NCBI GenBank assembly: GCA_964472565.1
Contig: CAYYNB010000203.1
Location: 1 to 9,810 of the forward strand
Reading direction: 5' to 3'
From: DATAMF01 sp964472565
Lineage (GTDB): Bacteria; Chloroflexota; Anaerolineae; Aggregatilineales; Aggregatilineaceae
Length of the DNA: 9,810 nucleotides
Positions 4,994-9,810 of this stretch are shown piece by piece. Under the pieces are notes generated by a model, which had not been told where the DNA came from, did not search any database, and worked only from the letters and a program-made list of their open reading frames with translations. The position numbers and the translations under genes were made by a program. The stretch's first letter is position 1; every line of letters starts with the position of its first letter.

Positions 4994-5536
4994 ATGGCTA
5001 AGACACGACACGATGGACGCAGTGAATGGGATGTTAAACACGAGGCGGGGCAGGCCTTCGAACGCCAGAACCCGCCGCCGAAAAAGGCGGCCAGGCCAGA
5101 AAAACTCGAACCGATGCCCGCCGGGTTGGTGCCGCATGCGGGACAGGGCGGCATGTGGCTCATCCTGAGTGAGCGCGACACTTACGGGCATCGCGCCGGT
5201 CCGCCCGCAACCGAACTGACGATTGTGCTGGGCGACCACGTGACCCAGGTGCTGCTGCCGCTGCGCCATCTGGAAGCGCTCCAGATGGAAGTTACCCGCG
5301 CGCTGGACGATCACCGGCTCGCGCAGCAGCGCTGGCAGGCGGGGGTGGATATGGATGCCGCGTATGAAGATGCGCTGCGGGATTGGAACGCGGCAAAAGA
5401 AACCTTCCAGGAGCAGGCGGCCCATACCTGGAAACATGGCTCAGCGGAAAAGGTGGAGCCGGGACAGGCCACCGTTACAGGTGAGATGAAGCCACCAGCG
5501 AATGAGGGAAACCAAGGCGATGCGGTTCATTCCTGA
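4994..5536 (+). CDS. Hypothetical protein downstream of rep (180 aa)
   Basis: The ATG at 4994 is preferred over the one at 4985, because AGGAGG (4978-4983) is 10 bases from the former and only one base from the latter. It lies 33 bases after the rep stop, so co-expression is likely. The N-terminus (about residues 1-50) is basic, hydrophilic and probably disordered. A beta-rich segment follows (GGMWLILSERD, ELTIVLGDHVTQVLLPL), then a long amphipathic helix region (residues about 90-150, HLEALQMEVTRALDDHRLAQQRW). The tail is polar. There is no signal peptide, membrane segment or catalytic motif. I do not recognise the family. The position between initiator and exonuclease suggests a replication accessory, by context only. 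Confidence 0.72.
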   Translation: MAKTRHDGRSEWDVKHEAGQAFERQNPPPKKAARPEKLEPMPAGLVPHAGQGGMWLILSERDTYGHRAGPPATELTIVLGDHVTQVLLPLRHLEALQMEVTRALDDHRLAQQRWQAGVDMDAAYEDALRDWNAAKETFQEQAAHTWKHGSAEKVEPGQATVTGEMKPPANEGNQGDAVHS

Positions 5537-6119
5537 CGAGCCCGTTGGCTTTTACGACAGCCACATGGGGGCGCGAGCCTGGGCGCGCTGGATGTTGTTC
5601 CAACCGGACCTGGTGATCCTCGACACCGAGACCACCGGACTGGCGTGGTGGAGCGAAGCGGTCAGCATCGCGGCGGTGGATCGGGACGGGCGCGTGCTGT
5701 TGAACACGCTGGTCAGGCCCACCTGCCCCATCCCCGGTGAGGCAACGGCTGTTCACGGCATCATGAACCGCGATGTGGCGGATGCGCCGACCTTCCTGGA
5801 TGTGTATCCCCAGGTGAAGGCGCTTTTTCAGCACCCGGTGGTGATCTACAACGCGGCGTATGACACCACGATTCTTCACCGCTGCTGCGCCGTGTGGGGA
5901 CTGCCGCCGCTTCCCGGTGAACCTCCGTATTGTGCGATGCTGGCCTATGCCGCGTACTACGGCGATTGGTCGGATTATTTTGGCAGCTTCAAGTGGAAAT
6001 CTCTGTCCAGCGCTGCCGCCTATTGGGGCATTACTTCGCATGCGCATGACGCATGCGAGGACTGTCTTGCGACGTTACAGGTACTGAAAGGGATGGCAGG
6101 GGTACTGCCACAGGCTTAG
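5520..6119 (+). CDS. DEDDh 3'-5' exonuclease, DnaQ/epsilon-like (199 aa)
   Basis: Metal-dependent 3'-5' exonuclease fold with all motifs visible: Exo I Asp35-x-Glu37 (LDTETTGL), Exo II Asn111-x3-Asp115 (YNAAYD) and Exo III His176-x4-Asp181 (HDACED), which marks the DEDDh subgroup. HGIMNRDV (79-86) is the usual conserved block between Exo I and II. The ATG at 5520 is preferred to an in-frame ATG at 5502 because GAGGGA and AAGG lie before it. It overlaps the preceding gene by 17 bases, suggesting coupling. The family includes the DNA polymerase III proofreading subunit, but also RNases and repair nucleases. Cysteines at 138, 179 and 182 are noted without assigned role. Likely acts on replication or repair intermediates of the element. 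Confidence 0.9.
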   Translation: MRFIPDEPVGFYDSHMGARAWARWMLFQPDLVILDTETTGLAWWSEAVSIAAVDRDGRVLLNTLVRPTCPIPGEATAVHGIMNRDVADAPTFLDVYPQVKALFQHPVVIYNAAYDTTILHRCCAVWGLPPLPGEPPYCAMLAYAAYYGDWSDYFGSFKWKSLSSAAAYWGITSHAHDACEDCLATLQVLKGMAGVLPQA

Positions 6120-6167
6120 GGTTAGATTGCGGGCGTGGGACTGAAATCTAGGGATAACAAATACTAA

Positions 6168-6204
6168 AGGGGTTGAACACGACCAGTTCGTTGCCTCAAC
6201 CCCT
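6168..6204. promoter_or_regulatory. 9-bp inverted repeat upstream of parA (operator or parS candidate)
   Basis: AGGGGTTGA (6168-6176) and TCAACCCCT (6196-6204) are perfect complements around 19 bases. It lies 27 bases before the parA ATG, between the exonuclease stop (6119) and the parA ribosome-binding site AAAGGAG (6213-6219). ParA or ParB proteins often bind such dyads for autoregulation or as centromere. A clear promoter here was not found. No T-run follows, so it is not a terminator. Confidence 0.48.
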
Positions 6205-6230
6205 CCAGACCCAAAGGAGTCTATCACAGG

Positions 6231-6995
6231 ATGAAAGTCATCACCAGTTTGAACGAAAAAGGCGGCGTAGGGAAAACGACCCTCGCCGTGAATCTGGCCG
6301 CCGGCCTCGCCGCGCGCGGCCACCGGGTGCTGCTCGTGGATGCCGAGGAACAAGGGCATGCGACACTCTCGCTGGGTATTCCCAAATATCCGGGGTTGTA
6401 CGATCTCCTGGTGCGTAATGCCCCCTTCAAAACGGTGCTCAAAGCCATAGACCCCGGTAAATATGGGGGCGAGGGGGAAACCCGGCTGTACCTGCTGGGG
6501 TCAAATGTGGAAACGCGCAACATCGCCAATTCCATCTCCAACGCCTGGGCATTCGACGAACGCTTAAAACAACTCAATAACCGGTTTGAATATGCGGTGA
6601 TCGACACCGCACCGACACCTTCTCTGCTGCACGGCGCAATTTACCTCGCCACGGATTCCATTCTCTATCCGACCGAATGTGAGCGGCTCAGCTTCGATGG
6701 ACTGATGGAGAGTTTCGCCCGGCTGCAGGCCACCCGCCGTACCCACGGCGTCGAGGTGAAAATCGCCGGGATTGTGCCCAATAAGTTCCGTGCCAGCACG
6801 CTGGAACATCAGGAAAACCTGGCGGACTTAAAGCGTGAGTTTGGAGAGTTGGTCTGGCCGCCGATTCCGCTGTCGATTGTCTGGTCGGAAGCAGCAGCCT
6901 ATGAACTGCCGGTTTTTGCCCATGCGCCCACACACGACGCCGCCAGCAGCGTCTGGGAGATGGTAGATCGGGTGGAGGGGGTGACCCATGGCTAG
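6231..6995 (+). CDS. parA: ParA-family partition ATPase (254 aa)
   Basis: Drives partition of low-copy replicons by ATP-dependent nucleoid binding, together with ParB. The deviant Walker A motif KGGVGKTT (10-17) carries the signature Lys10. The Walker A' region reads VDAEEQGHAT (36-45), where the family usually has D-x-D-P-Q-G-N-A-T, so the second Asp-Pro is Glu-Glu. Walker B is YAVIDTAP (121-128) with Asp125. The protein begins directly with the ATPase fold, so it lacks the N-terminal HTH of type Ia plasmid ParA and is like the small type Ib or chromosomal form. ParB's start overlaps its last codons. The dyad at 6168-6204 is the likely regulatory or centromere site. Confidence 0.94.
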   Translation: MKVITSLNEKGGVGKTTLAVNLAAGLAARGHRVLLVDAEEQGHATLSLGIPKYPGLYDLLVRNAPFKTVLKAIDPGKYGGEGETRLYLLGSNVETRNIANSISNAWAFDERLKQLNNRFEYAVIDTAPTPSLLHGAIYLATDSILYPTECERLSFDGLMESFARLQATRRTHGVEVKIAGIVPNKFRASTLEHQENLADLKREFGELVWPPIPLSIVWSEAAAYELPVFAHAPTHDAASSVWEMVDRVEGVTHG

Positions 6996-8007
6996 CCGAC
7001 GCAGTGGCAAGGACCGGGCGGTGACCTTCCGTCGCCCCAATTATACGCTCCAGGAAGCCGCAGACCTCATCTTTGGCGATCCGAATCTGCTGGACGAAAT
7101 TGACAGCCTGCAGGTGATTACGCGGCCCATCAGTCTGGACGAAATTCTGGTCGATGAAGAAGTCCAGGTGCGGGTGGCCGGTCTGGATGAAGAGACGCTT
7201 GAGAAGTACAAACAAATTCTGCTCAACGGCGGCCAGTTCGATGAGCCGATTGTGTTGTATCGGGACGAACAAACGGAAAAGCTGATTCTTTCCAGTGGGT
7301 TTCATCGTGTCGAAGCCACCCGGCGCGCGCAAGCAGAAGCCGAGGAGGTCCAGACGATTGCCCCATTGGTCGGCGAGATACGACCGGGTGGGCGCGCCGA
7401 GGCGATTGAGTATGCCGAAGATGCGAATCTCAAACACGGGTTAAAACTGTCGCATGCTGACAAACGGTACTTGCTGGAACGGCGCTTAACGCGGGGACAT
7501 CCCTGGCAAATGTTATCGGATCGGGAAATTGCGCGGCAGTTGGGCGTCGATCACACAACAATTGGAGCTTGGCGGAAAAAACTCACTGGTGGAAATCCCC
7601 CAGTGACACCGCGTCAGTATGTAACCAAACATGGCACCGTATCCACCATGCATACGGATCGCATCAAAGAAGCCAATCAGAATCGCGCCAAATCGAAGCC
7701 GGATGCCCGCGAGCAGGAAGACGAATCCTTTACCGCAGAGGGTCCCCTCAGCGACCGGGATCTTGCGCTGAAAATCCAGAAGCGCATCAAAGGTACGTTA
7801 TTTACTGTGACGAGCAGCATGCTGGCGGTGCGGGGACTCAAAGACATTCGGCCTCTGTACGCGCTTGGTGAAGACCTGACGGACGTGGATCATTACCTGG
7901 TCGAGATGATGGATGAACTTAACCGAGCCTATGAACATCTTCAGCGCCTCCAGGACCGCGTCCATCTCATGATGGAAACCGGATATCCCTATGAGGAGGG
8001 CCAGTGA
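6988..8007 (+). CDS. parB: ParB-family centromere-binding protein (339 aa)
   Basis: The start overlaps the parA stop by 8 bases, with GGAGGGG (6974-6980) at 7 bases spacing. A ParB/Srx N-terminal domain spans residues about 45-150: PISLDEILVDEEVQVR, then GQFDEPIVLY, then the arginine-patch region GFHRVEATRRA (104-114), a variant of the usual GERRxRA, and EDANLKHGLKLSHADKR. The central HTH LSDREIARQLGVDHTTIGAW (176-195) should recognise parS. Residues 200-255 are a polar linker, and residues 256-330 form a long helical C-terminus suited to dimerisation. The altered arginine patch could affect the CTPase activity described for ParB. Partner of ParA in segregation. Its binding site is not identified with certainty. 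Confidence 0.9.
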   Translation: MASRRSGKDRAVTFRRPNYTLQEAADLIFGDPNLLDEIDSLQVITRPISLDEILVDEEVQVRVAGLDEETLEKYKQILLNGGQFDEPIVLYRDEQTEKLILSSGFHRVEATRRAQAEAEEVQTIAPLVGEIRPGGRAEAIEYAEDANLKHGLKLSHADKRYLLERRLTRGHPWQMLSDREIARQLGVDHTTIGAWRKKLTGGNPPVTPRQYVTKHGTVSTMHTDRIKEANQNRAKSKPDAREQEDESFTAEGPLSDRDLALKIQKRIKGTLFTVTSSMLAVRGLKDIRPLYALGEDLTDVDHYLVEMMDELNRAYEHLQRLQDRVHLMMETGYPYEEGQ

Positions 8008-8804
8008 GCAGCGGACGATCCTTAACCCTGGCCCACGCCCGTCAGTTGGCCGCGCCTCTTATCCGCGTCCTCGCCCCCGTATGCGAGCGCATTGAGGTGG
8101 CGGGCAGCCTCCGCCGCGAGCAGCGCGAGGTGCATGATATCGAACTGGTGGTGATTCCCAGGCACGTGCAGCACCGCGGGCAGCTCGATTTATTTGGCGG
8201 GGTGAGCAGCGCCCCAATCATCAGTCTGCTCGACGACAAACTGGAGCAGCTGCTCGACAGCGAGTTCATCGTCAAACGCCCGCATCTGTCGAATAATGAC
8301 TTCATCACGGCCTGGGGCGCGAAGTACAAAAAGTTTCTCATCGCGCGGGATGGCAAACGTATCACCCGGCTGTCGGTACTGGTCCAGGTGGATTTGTATA
8401 TCACCACCACGCCGCAGTGGGGCAGTATCTTCACCATTCGGACCGGCCCCGCAGAATTCGGCCAGGCGCTGGTGACGTATATCAAAAACCGGACCCCATA
8501 CCCCCCGCAGGCGGGCGGGCTGGTGGATACCCGCACGAGCGCCGTTGTTCCGACGCCGGAGGAGCGGGACTATTTCGCCATCGTGGGGCTGCGTTATGTG
8601 CCGCCGGACAAACGCAGCCGTCACACCGTTCTCCCGGAGTATGGGAAACGTGCGGATGCCGCTCTATATAATAATAGTCTCATACCAGCCGGTGAGGAGC
8701 GGCGGTCCGACCAGACCCCGGGAGAAGGCGGCATCGTTTATACCGATGACTGCAGTGTGCGCGCTGCGCTGCGGGCCAGACTGGAGGCGGTGCTGTGGGA
8801 CTGA
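8004..8804 (+). CDS. DNA polymerase X-like nucleotidyltransferase (266 aa)
   Basis: GTG 8004 overlaps the parB stop as GTGA, with GAGGAGGG (7993-8000) just before it. The Pol beta/X signature is present: VAGSLRRE (32-39), the metal-binding Asp45-Ile-Glu47 (VHDIELVV; the family usually has Asp-x-Asp), and the third carboxylate Asp130 (VQVDLYI) followed by WGSIFTIRTGPAEFGQAL, matching the Pol X palm. Near the end, TPEERDYFAIVGLRYVPPDKR (184-204) corresponds to the Pol X thumb motif 'TEEEVFAALGLPYIPPELR'. The helix-hairpin-helix 8-kDa domain and the PHP domain are absent, so it is a palm-thumb core only. It may be a gap-filling polymerase or another nucleotidyltransferase. Activity is not certain given Glu47. 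Confidence 0.82.
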   Translation: MSSGRSLTLAHARQLAAPLIRVLAPVCERIEVAGSLRREQREVHDIELVVIPRHVQHRGQLDLFGGVSSAPIISLLDDKLEQLLDSEFIVKRPHLSNNDFITAWGAKYKKFLIARDGKRITRLSVLVQVDLYITTTPQWGSIFTIRTGPAEFGQALVTYIKNRTPYPPQAGGLVDTRTSAVVPTPEERDYFAIVGLRYVPPDKRSRHTVLPEYGKRADAALYNNSLIPAGEERRSDQTPGEGGIVYTDDCSVRAALRARLEAVLWD

Positions 8805-9292
8805 TGCAGCTCTCGTTATGGGACCTGAACACCCTGGAAGTAACCTGCCCCCGCTGTGGGTATCACTTCAAGCCGTCACTGAGCGAGACAACCCGTGAAC
8901 GGCTGCTGGAGGTGCTGATGAGGCATGAGCGGGTGCGAGCGCTGCCAGGGGAGTCGCGGCTGTTTCTGAAAATGTCCCCGACGGCGTTTCTGGCCGGTTA
9001 CACGGTGGGGGTGTCGCTGTGGGACCAGGAGTCGGTGTACACCGCATCGGCGGCATTTAAGCAGCTGCGCAAATTCGCAGCCTGGGAGTTGGTCCGGTTA
9101 GAACAGAAGGGTAAATATCACCAATACCGGCTGCTGATTAGCCCGCCATTGGAACAGGAAAAATCAGGAAAAATTTCTGGGCTGAGTGGTGGTACGATCA
9201 GAAGTAATCTGTCCGATAGACGGGGTCGAGCACCCCACGGTCTGGACCATCCAGGCCGCGCTTACCCCGTAAATCAGAATGGTGGCGGGTGA
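8795..9292 (+). CDS. Hypothetical protein with CPRC knuckle and winged-helix-like core (165 aa)
   Basis: GTG 8795 is chosen because GGAGG (8783-8787) lies 7 bases upstream. The alternative ATG at 8804 overlaps the previous stop as TGATG and would remove three residues. The N-terminus has VTCPRCGYHF (16-25), one half of a zinc ribbon, but no second Cys pair is visible. Residues about 30-115 alternate helices and strands, with ERLLEVLMRHERV, then TASAAFKQLRKFAAWELVRLEQKGKYHQYRLL, which resembles a winged helix with its wing. The last 45 residues (after SPPLEQEK) are Gly/Arg-rich and look non-conserved, and the DNA there includes hairpins. Family unknown. It may be a small DNA-binding partner of the preceding gene. 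Confidence 0.62.
   Translation: MGLMQLSLWDLNTLEVTCPRCGYHFKPSLSETTRERLLEVLMRHERVRALPGESRLFLKMSPTAFLAGYTVGVSLWDQESVYTASAAFKQLRKFAAWELVRLEQKGKYHQYRLLISPPLEQEKSGKISGLSGGTIRSNLSDRRGRAPHGLDHPGRAYPVNQNGGG
9186..9272 (+). CDS. Possible very short ORF (28 aa), overlapping
   Basis: GTG-initiated frame overlapping the end of the 165-residue gene in another phase. It reads MVVRSEVICPIDGVEHPTV and onwards, which has a plausible composition, but there is no ribosome-binding site and it begins right after a stop. It could be a fragment of a decayed gene. Confidence 0.15.
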   Translation: MVVRSEVICPIDGVEHPTVWTIQAALTP

Positions 9293-9365
9293 GATTACTG
9301 TTCCGCCGCCGCCCGCCGCGGGCCGCATTCGGGCCGTGCGACCCGCCGAGTTGTTCCTCCTGTAA
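9279..9365 (+). CDS. Possible very short ORF (28 aa)
   Basis: ATG 9279 in the same phase as 9186-9272, reading MVAGEITVPPPPAAGRIRAV and ending LFLL. It has no recognisable family and no clear ribosome-binding site. It overlaps a GC-rich palindrome (9311-9323). Confidence 0.15.
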   Translation: MVAGEITVPPPPAAGRIRAVRPAELFLL

Positions 9366-9396
9366 AAACGCACCCTGGCCCTGCCGAACTGAGTGT

Positions 9397-9424
9397 GGGA
9401 TGGTGCCTCCCCCCTCACCATCCC
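9397..9424. repeat. 9-bp perfect hairpin
   Basis: GGGATGGTG (9397-9405) and CACCATCCC (9416-9424) are exact complements around a pyrimidine loop CCTCCCCCCT. No T-run follows. Confidence 0.5.
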
Positions 9425-9545
9425 GCGCGTTCGTCCCCTGTGGAACTGGCTGCCCGGCGCCGCTGGATAGGCGGTCCGGTAGAAATCCAAGACCGGGCAT
9501 TAACTGAGCGCAAGCTGGCGCGCGACGACAGAAATCCAGCGTTTT

Positions 9546-9671
9546 GTGGAAAGACTTCTCGCCCTGGCCAGCGAGAGGACAACTGAACCGGCAGTCCCTT
9601 GTGCGGACTGCCTCCCCGCAAACGGCACAAGCGTTCGCTTCTGCCGTTTTTGTTGGGCTGCTGCCTGGTGA
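9546..9671 (+). CDS. Possible small zinc-finger ORF (41 aa)
   Basis: GTG 9546 to TGA 9671 encodes a helix (MERLLALASERTTE) followed by CADC and, ten residues on, CRFC: two CxxC pairs with the spacing of a minimal zinc ribbon. It stops 8 bases before ATG 9680. Against it: there is no ribosome-binding site, and two strong hairpins, one terminator-like, lie within it. Either the Cys pairs are chance or the locus has overlapping functions. Confidence 0.28.
   Translation: MERLLALASERTTEPAVPCADCLPANGTSVRFCRFCWAAAW
9590..9612 (+). promoter_or_regulatory. 8-bp hairpin upstream of terminator-like stem
   Basis: GGCAGTCC (9590-9597) and GGACTGCC (9605-9612) are exact complements. The 7-base loop CTTGTGC (9598-9604) is the exact complement of GCACAAG (9625-9631) in the left arm of the next hairpin, allowing a pseudoknot. 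Confidence 0.5.
9620..9651 (+). terminator. Intrinsic terminator-like hairpin (possible attenuator)
   Basis: AAACGGCA (9620-9627) pairs with TGCCGTTT (9642-9649), and inside it AAGCG (9629-9633) pairs with CGCTT (9636-9640) across a TT loop, with one C-C mismatch. Five T follow the GCC (9647-9651). It lies 28 bases before ATG 9680 and can be disrupted by pairing with the preceding hairpin loop. Confidence 0.55.
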
Positions 9672-9679
9672 AGGATGTT

Positions 9680-9810
9680 ATGGACAACTCTGCTCTGCCC
9701 GCGATGATTGGACCGTACCGCAACCGGATCATCGGTCTGCGGGTCATGCCGGTTTCCGCCTTACTCGACCACCCCGGCAACTGGCGGCGGCATCCCCAGA
9801 CCCAGATGGA
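9680..9810 (+). CDS. ParB/Srx N-domain-like protein, start only (cut by window edge)
   Basis: ATG 9680 follows AAGGA (9671-9675), and the frame is open to the edge (43 codons). The visible part reads LRVMPVSALLDHPGNWRRHPQTQM near its end, matching the start of the ParB/sulfiredoxin-like domain in phage and plasmid proteins ('V..L...P.NWR.HP..Q...L'). In those families this domain often precedes other modules, for example a DNA methyltransferase. Too little is visible to say which. It is distinct from the partition ParB at 6988-8007. Confidence 0.6.
   Translation, partial: MDNSALPAMIGPYRNRIIGLRVMPVSALLDHPGNWRRHPQTQM

Larger units (their letters stand above)
9293..9679. other. Hairpin-rich, mainly non-coding stretch
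   Basis: About 390 bases with no confident gene. It holds the palindromes at 9311-9323 (GCCCGC-C-GCGGGC), 9397-9424, 9590-9612 and 9620-9649 and several conflicting short frames. It probably acts as an RNA leader or regulatory region for the gene starting at 9680. Confidence 0.4.

Noticed and set aside
4751..5437. 228-codon minus-strand frame
   Set aside because: Antisense to the end of rep and the following gene; no motif and no ribosome-binding site recognised.
6688..7437. 249-codon minus-strand frame
   Set aside because: Shadow of parA/parB, whose motifs and overlapping start/stop are clear.
9395..9586. 63-codon plus-strand frame (GTG 9395 or 9440)
   Set aside because: Plausible composition, but no ribosome-binding site, it contains the 9397-9424 hairpin and conflicts with the CxxC frame; left out of the gene list.

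Overview
This window looks like the core of an extrachromosomal or integrative element (a plasmid-like replicon with its own integrase), not ordinary chromosome. Base composition is moderately GC-rich, with one distinctly AT-richer island at about 1300-2300. The host cannot be fixed from the sequence. My impression from the style of the proteins (a Rep ending in a DnaA-N-like domain, a Pol X-like protein, ParA/ParB) is an environmental bacterium, possibly Chloroflexota, but this is a low-confidence guess.

Layout. At 1-1080, on the minus strand, a 76-residue tryptophan-rich unknown is translationally coupled to a gene that runs off the left edge. That gene encodes a winged-helix-like N-terminus followed by a segment resembling MutS domain I. 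At 1300-1790, on the plus strand, an XRE-type repressor sits behind two adjacent palindromes, one of which overlaps its probable -35, and is followed by a good intrinsic terminator. At 1800-2300 there is no gene. This non-coding stretch holds direct and inverted repeats and ends in the exact 3' end (T arm, acceptor strand, discriminator) of a tRNA, most like tRNA-Pro, without the rest of the tRNA. It lies 43 bases beyond the stop of a complete tyrosine recombinase (2309-3331, minus), as expected of an attachment site.

From 3581 to about 9290 a plus-strand series follows: a replication initiator, an unknown helical protein, a DEDDh exonuclease, ParA, ParB, a Pol X-like nucleotidyltransferase and a small unknown. 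Many of these overlap or nearly touch, so they are probably co-transcribed in one or two units (a 111-base gap with a dyad precedes parA). The right end is a hairpin-rich, mostly non-coding stretch followed by the start of another ParB-N-like gene cut by the edge.

The most interesting object is the initiator gene. Its coding sequence contains five 21-bp palindromes (8-bp arm, 5-bp spacer, 8-bp arm) between the DNA-binding winged helix and the C-terminal DnaA-N-like domain. One of the five lies in a different reading frame from the other four, so the DNA sequence, not the peptide, is conserved. This is the layout of phage lambda O/ori: an origin embedded in the linker-coding part of its own initiator gene. 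Together with exonuclease, Pol X-like protein, partition pair, integrase and tRNA attachment site, the window reads as a self-replicating, partitioned and potentially integrating element.
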